Source: Clostridia bacterium (lineage in GTDB: Bacteria; Bacillota; Clostridia; Christensenellales; CAG-917). From it: a DNA stretch of 6,570 bases. Of this stretch, positions 1 to 6,285 are shown piece by piece. Every line of letters begins with the position of its first letter. Positions within the stretch are counted from its first letter, which is position 1. Made by a program: the position numbers and the translations under genes. The notes under the pieces are model-generated. The model worked only from the letters and a program-made list of their open reading frames with translations, was not told where the DNA came from and did no database searches. The stretch is taken from the NCBI GenBank assembly GCA_900754695.1, contig CAAEDU010000035.1, positions 1 to 6,570 on the forward strand, written 5' to 3'.

Positions 1-29
1 CTCGGAAAATGCCCCCTTTGTCGTTTTCG

Positions 30-53
30 CTTCCTTTTGCGCTCAAAAGGAAG
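30..53. repeat. Perfect hairpin with 10-bp stem and CGCT loop
   Basis: Arms cttccttttg (30-39) and caaaaggaag (44-53) are perfectly complementary around a 4-nt loop. On the plus strand it is followed by ataaactttctttt, so it could be a weak terminator for a gene upstream of the window. A near copy of its core (19 of 21 bases) lies at 129-149, which suggests a small repeat family rather than a single terminator. Confidence 0.6.
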
Positions 54-76
54 ATAAACTTTCTTTTCCGCTCGTA

Positions 77-120
77 AAACAAAGCCCTGTCTTTGTTTCT
101 TTCAAAGTGCAAGAAAGAAA
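77..120. repeat. Two overlapping, mutually exclusive hairpins
   Basis: Hairpin one pairs aaacaaag (77-84) with ctttgttt (91-98). Hairpin two pairs tttctttc (96-103) with gaaagaaa (113-120). They share bases 96-98, so both cannot form completely at once. If transcribed this resembles an attenuator-like switch, but no leader peptide or gene follows closely, so a degenerate repeat is equally likely. Confidence 0.45.
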
Positions 121-128
121 ACCCACGC

Positions 129-149
129 CCTTTTGCACTCAAAAGCAAG
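129..149. repeat. Second copy of the 33-53 hairpin core
   Basis: This 21-base stretch matches 33-53 at 19 of 21 positions. The cttttg/caaaag stem is retained, and the loop changes from CGCT to CACT. The two copies lie 96 bp apart in the same orientation. Confidence 0.55.
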
Positions 150-192
150 GCGTTTGTGTGTGAGCCGAGACACTCTGTCAAAGTCCTCGTCG

Positions 193-234
193 TGTTCGGG
201 GACGCTGCGAATGAGGGTTCGTCATGAGTGTGCC
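193..234 (+). repeat. Left copy of a dispersed ~42-bp intergenic element
   Basis: Aligned by eye with 6286-6326, about 32 of 42 columns agree. The core 196-223 matches 6289-6315 at 25 of 28 columns, including cggggacgct and cgaatgag. Both copies are in the same orientation, and both lie in non-coding DNA upstream of genes. It is probably a family present elsewhere in the genome. Confidence 0.55.
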
Positions 235-331
235 CCATCCGCCCGCCCTATGGCGGTGCCTGCTTGAAAGCTAAATCCTCATTTGTTCCTTTCGGCGCTT
301 GAAAGAAAAACTCGCCCGCTTTCGCTTAAAA

Positions 332-356
332 TTCGCCGCCGGCGCGCGCGGGCGAA
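332..356. repeat. GC-rich inverted repeat just upstream of the promoter
   Basis: Outer arms ttcgcc (332-337) and ggcgaa (351-356) pair, and the stem can extend inward if one G is bulged. An A run follows it on the plus strand (aaaaatt), and T residues follow it on the minus strand. It could insulate the lipoprotein promoter from upstream transcription or end a leftward transcript. No transcript is evident, so the role is unknown. Confidence 0.4.
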
Positions 357-364
357 AAATTAAG

Positions 365-392
365 TTGAAATAATACATAATAATGCTATAAT
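365..392 (+). promoter_or_regulatory. Sigma-A promoter of the lipoprotein gene (extended -10)
   Basis: The -35 box is TTGAAA (365-370), one base off consensus. The spacer is 16 bp, and the -10 is a perfect TATAAT (387-392) preceded by TGC, giving an extended -10 (TGnTATAAT). The surrounding 361-405 is strikingly AT-rich against a GC-rich background. A start site near 399 would give a leader of about 60 nt before the ATG at 459. Confidence 0.85.
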
Positions 393-433
393 GTTATTAA
401 AATTCCGAATTTCGCGGATCCCCGCAATACAAC

Positions 434-453
434 GCGGCTCTGCCGCAAGAGGG
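434..453 (+). promoter_or_regulatory. Leader hairpin and ribosome binding site of the lipoprotein gene
   Basis: A small hairpin pairs gcggc (434-438) with gccgc (442-446) around TCT. It is followed at once by AGAGGG (448-453), which sits 5 nt before the ATG at 459. The binding site is modest rather than a full AGGAGG. The hairpin lies beside it without covering it. Confidence 0.55.
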
Positions 454-458
454 CGTGA

Positions 459-2969
459 ATGAAAAAGTACGCAGGAAAGATCCTTCTCATTTTGCTCGCC
501 GTGGTGCTCATCGCGGTGCTCGCGGCGTGCAACGACAATACCACGGGCACGGACGGCACCCAGGGCGGCGGCGACGACCCTACTCCCGCGACGCATACCG
601 TGCACTTTGACGCTAACGGCGGCGACGACATCGGCACCGCTTTCGACGTCACGGTCACTCACGGCGGCACGGTGAACACCCCCATGCGGGACGGCGAGCC
701 CTATGTGCCTCACTACACGGGCCACGAGTTCGCGGGATGGTGCCTGAACGACACGGACACCGAGTTCGTCTTTGCCGACAACACGGAGGGAAAGCCCCCC
801 ACCGTCATCAACAACAACGTCACCATCAAGGCGTCCTGGACGGCGAAGACCTACACCCACACCCTCGTCACGTCGGCTAATGCGAGGAATTATCCCTACC
901 TCGGCGACGCCACCAAATACGGCGTGTGGGAATGCGAGTCCGCCGTCTCTCTCGACGATGGCGCGAGCTTTGTCACCCGCTATAACAGCGACGAAGCCGT
1001 CGGAGACATCCCCGTCGTCGAAACGACAGGAGACGACTGGATGGTGTATTGGTACTATGTCACTCTCGAAAAGGACGAGGACGGCAACGAGGTCCTCGTC
1101 GAGGTGCCCTTCACCACCTCGCGCACGGGCAAGAACGACACCGAATCCCTCGAGCTGCTCGAGAAATATACCAACACCGATCCCCTCGTGCTCTACCCCA
1201 AGATGCACAGCCAACTGACCGATGTCACTCTCTCCTTTGACGGCGGCAATGGCGAACCTTCCGAATACGTCGCAAAAGTGGGCGACAAAGTGGCGGTGAA
1301 CGCCGTCACCGATCCCACCCGCGAAGGCTACACCTTTGAAGGCTGGTACTTCACGGTGACCACGGGCGAAGGCGATGACAAGCAAACGACGGAATACAAA
1401 TTCATCTTCGTCGTCACGGACGAGGACGGCAAGGACAACTACGATGACGCCACCAAACTCTCGGAGGAGATAGCGGCGGCGGACGAGAACGGCAAGCTCT
1501 CCATCTCCCTCTACGCCAAATGGCTGCGCACCGCGACCATAACGGATGCGAACGACCTCTCCGAATTCGCAACCGACCTGACCGACGCGCTCGCGGGCGA
1601 GGACGAAGGGGAGAAATTCGCCTACCTCAACGCCGAGATCACCTTCGCCGAGAACGCGGTGATAATCGTGGACAACTTCGCTCCCCTCTTCTCCGAGGAC
1701 GCGCCTTTTGCCGGCACTCTGACGGGGAACGGAGCGACGATCACACTCAACTATAACGACATTTACACCGGCGACGTCTACGCCTTCATCGGCGCGAGCA
1801 CCGGCAGCATCTCCGACCTCACCGTGAAACTCACCGTGAACGCCGTCCCCGCGGAAGGGAACACCGTCTACATCGGCGCGGTGGGCGTCGCGGGCGGCAC
1901 GATGGAGAACGTCACCGCCTCCCTCACCGTGAGAACGGGTGAAAACGGCGCCGTGAGCGTCACCGGCAAGACCGTCTACGTCGGCGCGCTTGCCGCGCGT
2001 CTCGGCAGCGGTACCCTCACCTCCTGCACCGTCACTTCCGCCGAAGTCTCCCTCACGGGCGCGGCGGATGTCTATGCGGGCGGCGCTGTGGGCTATGTGA
2101 AGACCATCACAGCCACGGGCGTCATCGTTGAAAACGCCGTCCTCGCCGTCGAAGAGGCGGGCGACGCATTCGTCGGCGGGATGTTCGGCAACGCGGAAGC
2201 GCCCTCCGTCACCGAGAGCGGCGTGAAAGAGGCAGCCGTCACCGCGGCTGCAAAGACCGTCTATGCGGGCGGTTTTGCGGGACGCACCCATTGGGGCAAC
2301 TACAAAACATGTTTCGTTGACGCGACCGTCACCGTCTCGGCGGAGGGCGCGTATGTCGGCGGCTTTGCGGGACAAAACTCCACCCTCATCGCCAACTGCC
2401 GCGCAGGGGCGAACATCACCGTGACCGCCGTCGGAAGCGGCAGCTTCCTCATCGGCGGCATCGCGGGCGACGCGAAACGCGTCTCCACTTCCTCTTCCAC
2501 CACCTCCTCCGCGACTGGCGACATCAATGCGTCCTTCGGCGGCGGGAGCATCACCGTAAACGCGGGCGACCATGCCGCGACCGTCTATGCGGGCGGCGTG
2601 GCGGGACGCATCTCCCACTTCCGCTCCGACCGTTCCTTTGCGGACGTTGCCATCACCGTCACGGGAGGCGCGGTCAAAGCGAGCGCGGGCGCGTTTGCGG
2701 GCAGCATCGGCAACTCCGTCACTCTCTCCAAATGCTATTACGCCTCCGACGCGAAAGTCACCGTGAACGGCGAAGACAGAGCCCAGGCGAAACATGACTC
2801 GCTGACAGGCGTCGAAGGTGAGAAATTCGCCGACGAGAGCTGGATCACGGGCAGCAACTCCCTCAACCTTGACGGCAGCGCCTGGACGGTCAAGGACGGC
2901 AGACCCTGCCTTAAGATCGAACTCCCCGAGGAAGCCCCCGAAGAGGGCGGCGAGAGCGAGGAAGCGTGA
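459..2969 (+). CDS. Large surface lipoprotein with InlB-type B-repeats and GLUG-like repeats
   Basis: This 836-residue protein is predicted to be exported and lipid-anchored. Residues 1-24 form a lipoprotein signal: MKK, a hydrophobic core, and lipobox LAAC with Cys24. A Gly/Asp/Thr-rich linker follows. Residues about 46-130 form an InlB/Listeria-Bacteroides B-repeat (HFDANGG, EFAGW, ending in KASW). Residues 131-250 look like a degenerate module ending LVLYPKM. Residues 254-356 form a clear second repeat (LSFDGGNGE, GYTFEGWYF, LYAKW). From about 416 (PFAGTLTGNGATITL) onward there are GLUG-like strands (VYAGGFAG, YVGGFAG, VYAGGVAG) at roughly 31-residue spacing, probably a beta-solenoid. The end has WTVKDGRPCLKI and an acidic tail of E, G and A. 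The ATG follows AGAGGG by 5 nt and has its own promoter. Such proteins are usually assigned to surface binding or adhesion; the ligand is unknown. No catalytic domain is recognised. A long antisense open frame covers it but is a composition artefact. Confidence 0.9.
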   Translation: MKKYAGKILLILLAVVLIAVLAACNDNTTGTDGTQGGGDDPTPATHTVHFDANGGDDIGTAFDVTVTHGGTVNTPMRDGEPYVPHYTGHEFAGWCLNDTDTEFVFADNTEGKPPTVINNNVTIKASWTAKTYTHTLVTSANARNYPYLGDATKYGVWECESAVSLDDGASFVTRYNSDEAVGDIPVVETTGDDWMVYWYYVTLEKDEDGNEVLVEVPFTTSRTGKNDTESLELLEKYTNTDPLVLYPKMHSQLTDVTLSFDGGNGEPSEYVAKVGDKVAVNAVTDPTREGYTFEGWYFTVTTGEGDDKQTTEYKFIFVVTDEDGKDNYDDATKLSEEIAAADENGKLSISLYAKWLRTATITDANDLSEFATDLTDALAGEDEGEKFAYLNAEITFAENAVIIVDNFAPLFSEDAPFAGTLTGNGATITLNYNDIYTGDVYAFIGASTGSISDLTVKLTVNAVPAEGNTVYIGAVGVAGGTMENVTASLTVRTGENGAVSVTGKTVYVGALAARLGSGTLTSCTVTSAEVSLTGAADVYAGGAVGYVKTITATGVIVENAVLAVEEAGDAFVGGMFGNAEAPSVTESGVKEAAVTAAAKTVYAGGFAGRTHWGNYKTCFVDATVTVSAEGAYVGGFAGQNSTLIANCRAGANITVTAVGSGSFLIGGIAGDAKRVSTSSSTTSSATGDINASFGGGSITVNAGDHAATVYAGGVAGRISHFRSDRSFADVAITVTGGAVKASAGAFAGSIGNSVTLSKCYYASDAKVTVNGEDRAQAKHDSLTGVEGEKFADESWITGSNSLNLDGSAWTVKDGRPCLKIELPEEAPEEGGESEEA
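1773..2706 (+). repeat. Coding region of the ~31-residue GLUG-like repeats
   Basis: Repeat cores start near residues 439, 470, 507, 538, 570, 601, 631, 662, 709 and 741. The spacing is therefore 30-32 except for a 37 and a 47. The 47 is an insert around residues 676-695, rich in Ser and Thr. At DNA level gtctatgcgggcgg occurs three times (2070-2083, 2259-2272, 2583-2596). The longer stretches 2256-2287 and 2580-2611 are nearly identical, suggesting duplication inside the gene. Confidence 0.75.
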
Positions 2970-3009
2970 TCTCACCCTCTGCGGCGCGAGACCGTTGAAA
3001 AACAAACCC

Positions 3010-3036
3010 GCCCCCGGGACATCCCGGGGGCCTTTT
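3010..3036 (+). terminator. Intrinsic terminator of the lipoprotein gene
   Basis: A 10-bp perfect GC-rich stem pairs gcccccggga (3010-3019) with tcccgggggc (3022-3031) and is followed by CTTTTGTTG. The 2-nt gap means the innermost pair probably opens to a 4-nt loop. It starts 40 bp after the lipoprotein stop. Read on the minus strand it is followed by GGGTTTGTTTTT, so it may act as a backup terminator in that direction too. Confidence 0.8.
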
Positions 3037-3041
3037 GTTGC

Positions 3042-3079
3042 AAAAGCCGCGCAACCGCGCGGCTTTTCGTTTTGTTTTT
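3042..3079. terminator. Second, bidirectional intrinsic terminator between convergent genes
   Basis: An 11-bp perfect stem pairs aaaagccgcgc (3042-3052) with gcgcggctttt (3057-3067) around the loop AACC. The plus strand continues into CGTTTTGTTTTT. On the minus strand the stem ends in TTTT, so the hairpin can stop the sulfatase transcript about 110 bp after its stop codon. The symmetric A and T ends are the expected design between convergent genes. Confidence 0.8.
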
Positions 3080-3177
3080 CGTTTCGTTTTGATTTTCGTT
3101 CTCTTGTCGCACTCCCCCGAGCAAACACACTCGGGGCGCGCATTCGCCGTCCGCGATGACGAGAAGGGGAGGTACGC
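3080..3177. other. T-rich spacer after the terminators, with small hairpin
   Basis: No gene is seen here. The first part repeats TTTCG/TTTTCG on the plus strand. A 7-bp inverted repeat pairs ccccgag (3115-3121) with ctcgggg (3130-3136). The stretch forms the 3' untranslated region of the sulfatase transcript up to the shared terminator. The motif cactcgggg here faintly recalls the dispersed element at 6286, but the match is too short to call a copy. Confidence 0.5.
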
Positions 3178-4584
3178 TCATCTCAATGTCGCCGTGCGCA
3201 CTATGCGGCGCTTCTTCACCCACCGCCCCATATAGTGCAGATTATCGTCGAAATCGTCGCCGATCTCCTTCATTTTTGCATACATCGCGGCTTTAAGCCG
3301 CTCTTTCTCGCCCTTAAACCTCGGTTCCTGCGCAAGATTGTTCTTTTGCAGCGGGTCGTTGAGGTTGTCGAAGAGATATTCCGACCTGTCTCTGCGGTAG
3401 ACGGCGTAGGTGAAACGCTTGTCGCGCACTCCCCTCCACTCATTGCCGCTGCCGAACATCGCCGTGGGCCCCGTCCCCATCATGAGGGAGGGCTCGTCGC
3501 ATGTTGCACTCGAAGTGAGACAGCGGGAAAGGTCGCTCCCCTCCGCCTCTGCGGGGAAGTCGAGCCCCATGAGGGAAAGCAGCGTGGGCATGATGTCCAC
3601 GGTGTTGAAGGTGAAGTCCCGTCTGCCCGCCGCGATGTGCTCTCCCCACTTCACGAGGAAGGGGACGCGCACGGACTCGTCATAAAAGATGTTCTTCGCC
3701 CGTCTGCCGTGCGCGCCGAACATCTCGCCGTGGTCGGAGGTGAAGACGAAGATCGTGTCATCCGCGATGCCAAGCTCATCGAGAGCGGCGCGGAGCCTGC
3801 CCACGTTGTAGTCGAGGTCGGCGACCATCGCGTAGTAGACGCGCATCCACTCTTTCAGTTTCCCCCTCTCGAAGGGGAAGAACTTCGCCCACATGTCCGC
3901 GTGCGGGTCGTTGCACGGGAGATAGTTCCCGGGCAGGTCGAACTCGACGTCGCGGAAGAGGTCCAGCCATTCGGCGGGGACGTTGTCGGGAGTCCACGGG
4001 TCGTGCGGAGTGCCGATGGAGAAAAAGAGAGCGAAAGGTTTGTCCCCCGCGGCGCACTCCTTCATGCGCTTTAACGCGAGGTCGGTCATGAAATCGGGCT
4101 CGTAACCCTCGGCATAGATCTTCTCCGGGGTGTCAAGGTGATAGTAGGCGTACGGCGCGTAATAGCGGTGGTGGAAGTTGTACGCCGCAAAGTAGCCGTC
4201 AAACCCCAGCCTGTCCGGACCGGGCGGCACAAAGGAGTTTTTCGGGTCGAAGTGGTTGCCGAGCTGCGCCGCATAGAGGTGCCATTTGCCGATGTATGAC
4301 GTCTCGTAACCTGCGTCGTTCAGCACGTGCGCAAAGGTGCGGTGACGGGTATTCATGCGGATCTCGTTGATGACCATGCCCGTGGACGTGGTATATTTGC
4401 CCGTGAGCAGCGTCGCGCGATAGGGCGCGCACACGGGATGTCCGCTCACCGCGTTGACGACATCCGCGCTCTCCGCGGCGAGCCTGTCGATGTTGGGAGT
4501 GCGCGCGAGTTTGTCGCCGTTGTACCCCACCGACGCCCAACGGAGCTGATCCGCAAACACATACACGAGATTGGGCTTCTTCAT
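3178..4584 (-). CDS. Cytoplasmic C-type (formylglycine) sulfatase, alkaline phosphatase superfamily
   Basis: This 468-residue protein belongs to the type I sulfatases, which hydrolyse sulfate esters with a formylglycine nucleophile. Visible landmarks are an N-terminal metal motif with Asp12 (VFADQLR), TPNIDRL at 29-35, and the modification motif CAPYRATLLTG at 52-62. Cys52 is the residue to be oxidised and Arg56 follows. GKWH is at 99-102, TPHDPW at 192-197 (His194), TSDHGEMFGAHG at 282-293 (Asp284, His285), and Lys297. Length and motif order are typical. There is no signal peptide or lipobox, so it should act in the cytoplasm on imported substrate. The start has an excellent AGGAGG 7 nt upstream and overlaps the symporter stop as ATGA. 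The DQ instead of DD in the first motif is also seen in choline sulfatases and phosphonate monoester hydrolases, so the exact ester is open. The activating enzyme is not in the window. Confidence 0.92.
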   Translation of the reverse strand: MKKPNLVYVFADQLRWASVGYNGDKLARTPNIDRLAAESADVVNAVSGHPVCAPYRATLLTGKYTTSTGMVINEIRMNTRHRTFAHVLNDAGYETSYIGKWHLYAAQLGNHFDPKNSFVPPGPDRLGFDGYFAAYNFHHRYYAPYAYYHLDTPEKIYAEGYEPDFMTDLALKRMKECAAGDKPFALFFSIGTPHDPWTPDNVPAEWLDLFRDVEFDLPGNYLPCNDPHADMWAKFFPFERGKLKEWMRVYYAMVADLDYNVGRLRAALDELGIADDTIFVFTSDHGEMFGAHGRRAKNIFYDESVRVPFLVKWGEHIAAGRRDFTFNTVDIMPTLLSLMGLDFPAEAEGSDLSRCLTSSATCDEPSLMMGTGPTAMFGSGNEWRGVRDKRFTYAVYRRDRSEYLFDNLNDPLQKNNLAQEPRFKGEKERLKAAMYAKMKEIGDDFDDNLHYMGRWVKKRRIVRTATLR

Positions 4585-6167
4585 TCTGCCGCCTCCTTCT
4601 CTTCATCCGCGGGAGCGCCGCTCTCCACCGCCTCATCCCCGCCCTCTTCGGGCTGCGCGGAGCAGATCTCTTCCCCGCAAACGGGAGCGCCCCCTTCCGA
4701 GGTCTCTTCCGCGGCATTCTCCGACGCGATCCCCTCTCCCGCGTTGCCCGACGCACCTTCGCGCTCGGCGCGGAGCGCGGCGAGTTTCTCGCGCATCTCG
4801 GCGTCCTTCTTTTTGCCGAGAGGATAGAGGAGCATGAGCACGAGCATGAGCGCGAACATGATGAGGGGCACCACCGTTGCGAGCAGATAGATGCCTTCCA
4901 CCGTCTCCTCGCTCTGTCCGCCGTAGCCCTTGCTCGCCACATAGCCCACCAACCCGAGCAGCGCGGGCGCGATGGCGGCGATGGCTTGACCGATCTTGCG
5001 CATGAAGGTGAACGCGGCATAGCCGATCGCTTCCTCGCGTCTGCCCGTCGCGAGCTCGTGAGAGTCGATGACATCCATCGCGAGCGCCCAGATCTCCAGC
5101 GTGAAGAAGCTCACGCCCGCCCCTTGCAGGAAGCAGAACGCGATGAATATCCACGGATTCGGGATGTGCCACACCGTCATGATGAGCGTCGCGACGACGG
5201 ACAGGATGAGCCCGTAGACGCAGATCTCCTTTTTGCCTATCTTCTTGATCACCTGCTCCGTGAACGGGATCATGATCACCATGGGCGCGTAGGTCGCGAT
5301 GGTGACGAACGTCATCATGTTCTTGGTCTGATAGTAGACATTGAAGAGGTAGACGTCGATGGACGTGATGTACATCGAAGACGCGATGAGCAGCATCCCC
5401 GCAAGGCTCATTATGACGAATGATTTGTTCCTGATGAGTGACCTCAGCGCCACCGTGAGCTTGGTCTGCTGCACCGCGTGCGGATATTCGTAGTTTTCCT
5501 TGGTGAAGAAGAACGCGATGACATAGCTCGCCAGCATGATGACCGCGATGACCGCCATGCAGATGACGAGTTTCTTGCCGTCCAGGACGTCCTCAAGCTC
5601 TCCCGCCGCGTTGTATGCCGTGGAATAGACCAAAAGCGGGAAGAGGATGCCCGCGGGCACGCCGCCTATGCCGCCTCCTATCGAACGCGCGATGGAGAGA
5701 CGGCTGCGCTCGTTCTGATCGCGGGTCATCACCGTCGCGAGGGATCCGTACGGCACCAGCACCACCGTGTAGAGCATCCCGTATGCAATGTAGGTGAAGA
5801 ATGCGAAGACTATGCACTCCGCAAGCGACATGTCCGGGATGGGCGCGAACATCAGCACCGACGAGAGCGCCAGCGGGATGCCGCCAATGAGGAAATATTG
5901 CCTGAATTTGCCGTACTTGGACGGCTTCGCCCTCTGCGCCAACCAGCCCATGATCGGGTCGTTGATGGCGTCCCAGATGCGCGCGATGATCATGATCGCT
6001 GTCACCGCGCTCAGCCACGTCGCCGCCGTCGCCTCGTCGAACTTCGCGCCGAGCACGTCCGAATAAAACAGCGTGAGATAGGACCCGACCGCCGCAAACG
6101 CGATGTTGTTGCCCAGGTCCGCCACGCCGTAACCGATATAACTCTTCAGACCGAGTTTCTTTTCCAT
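4581..6167 (-). CDS. GPH-family (MelB-like) sugar:cation symporter with acidic C-terminal tail
   Basis: This 528-residue inner-membrane transporter belongs to the glycoside-pentoside-hexuronide:cation symporters, a branch of the MFS fold with about 12 helices. The N-terminus KLGLKSYIGYGVADLGNN is typical. ARIWDAINDPIMGW (62-75) matches the MelB cation site, with Asp66, Asn69 and Asp70 in place. KYGKFRQYFLIGGIP follows (84-98), and VPYGSLATVMTRDQNERSRL (138-157) is the usual segment around helix IV. Hydrophobic segments run to about residue 449, then KKKDAEMREKLAALRAERE, then an acidic Ala/Glu/Gly tail to the end that most family members lack. The frame stays open upstream to 6413, but that 82-residue extension is Arg-rich, unlike the family, and spans the promoter. 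ATG 6167 has GAGG 4 nt upstream; ATG 6179 is an alternative. Substrate is unknown; linkage to a cytosolic sulfatase suggests a sulfated sugar or other organosulfate. Confidence 0.9.
   Translation of the reverse strand: MEKKLGLKSYIGYGVADLGNNIAFAAVGSYLTLFYSDVLGAKFDEATAATWLSAVTAIMIIARIWDAINDPIMGWLAQRAKPSKYGKFRQYFLIGGIPLALSSVLMFAPIPDMSLAECIVFAFFTYIAYGMLYTVVLVPYGSLATVMTRDQNERSRLSIARSIGGGIGGVPAGILFPLLVYSTAYNAAGELEDVLDGKKLVICMAVIAVIMLASYVIAFFFTKENYEYPHAVQQTKLTVALRSLIRNKSFVIMSLAGMLLIASSMYITSIDVYLFNVYYQTKNMMTFVTIATYAPMVIMIPFTEQVIKKIGKKEICVYGLILSVVATLIMTVWHIPNPWIFIAFCFLQGAGVSFFTLEIWALAMDVIDSHELATGRREEAIGYAAFTFMRKIGQAIAAIAPALLGLVGYVASKGYGGQSEETVEGIYLLATVVPLIMFALMLVLMLLYPLGKKKDAEMREKLAALRAEREGASGNAGEGIASENAAEETSEGGAPVCGEEICSAQPEEGGDEAVESGAPADEEKEAAE
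4592..4597 (-). promoter_or_regulatory. Strong Shine-Dalgarno of the sulfatase, inside the symporter gene
   Basis: The minus strand reads AGGAGG, then CGGCAGA (7 nt), then ATG at 4584-4582. It lies within the last codons of the symporter gene. Together with the 4-nt ATGA overlap, it indicates that the sulfatase is translated from the same message, by reinitiation as well as independently. Confidence 0.85.
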
Positions 6168-6169
6168 AT

Positions 6170-6176
6170 CCCCTCT
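6170..6176 (-). promoter_or_regulatory. Closely spaced ribosome binding site of the symporter
   Basis: The minus strand reads AGAGGGG followed by AT and then ATG at 6167. Counted from the GAGG core the gap is 4 nt, which is short but workable. It supports the 6167 start over 6179, whose nearest purine-rich stretch (GGCGGGG) is 10 nt away and a poor match. Confidence 0.5.
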
Positions 6177-6227
6177 CATCACGGGCGCGCCCCGCCGACG
6201 CGGCAAACGCACGCCCCCTACACGACA

Positions 6228-6239
6228 ATGATAAATCAT
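6228..6239. promoter_or_regulatory. Small inverted repeat over the -10 box, possible operator
   Basis: ATGAT (6228-6232) and ATCAT (6235-6239) form a 5-bp inverted repeat around AA and cover the -10 of the operon promoter. A repressor bound here would block RNA polymerase. The arms are short and no regulator gene is in the window, so this could be chance. Confidence 0.3.
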
Positions 6240-6256
6240 CTCGCCCGCTAAATCAA
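6228..6256 (-). promoter_or_regulatory. Sigma-A promoter of the symporter-sulfatase operon
   Basis: On the minus strand the -35 is TTGATT (6256-6251), the spacer is exactly 17 bp, and the -10 is TATCAT (6233-6228), five of six consensus bases. The predicted start near 6221 gives a leader of about 54 nt to the ATG at 6167. Its position within the upstream-extended frame argues against a longer symporter. Confidence 0.7.
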
Positions 6257-6285
6257 TAGAGGATTTCGCTGATAAAGAAACGGCG

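Larger units (their letters stand above)
1..358. other. Non-coding left flank rich in short hairpins and repeat fragments
   Basis: I see no convincing gene in this stretch; reading frames are short, and no ribosome binding site is paired with a protein-like sequence. It contains a run of T-stem/A-stem hairpins, a 42-bp element that recurs near the right end of the window, a small hairpin ccgcc/ggcgg (243-247 with 252-256), two copies of gcttgaaag (262-270 and 297-305), and a GC-rich inverted repeat just before the promoter. It may include the terminator region of a gene lying to the left of the window, but that gene is not visible. Confidence 0.7.

Noticed and set aside
3115..3136. Hairpin ccccgag/ctcgggg as the sulfatase terminator
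   Set aside because: No T run follows it on the minus strand. The hairpin at 3042-3067 is stronger and has the correct flanking sequence.
360..3143. Very long (927-codon) open frame on the minus strand opposite the lipoprotein gene
   Set aside because: It is Arg/Gly/Asp/Val-rich low-complexity sequence with no recognisable domain. The plus-strand frame has a signal peptide, lipobox, known repeats, promoter and terminator. Long antisense frames are expected opposite GC-rich genes with strong codon bias.
4199..5074. Long shadow frames within the symporter and sulfatase genes on both strands (for example 4199-5074 minus, 3235-4074 plus, 5478-6251 plus)
   Set aside because: They are composed of Arg/Ser/Ala- or Asp/His/Arg-biased sequence without domains or ribosome binding sites, and they overlap genes with clear family motifs.
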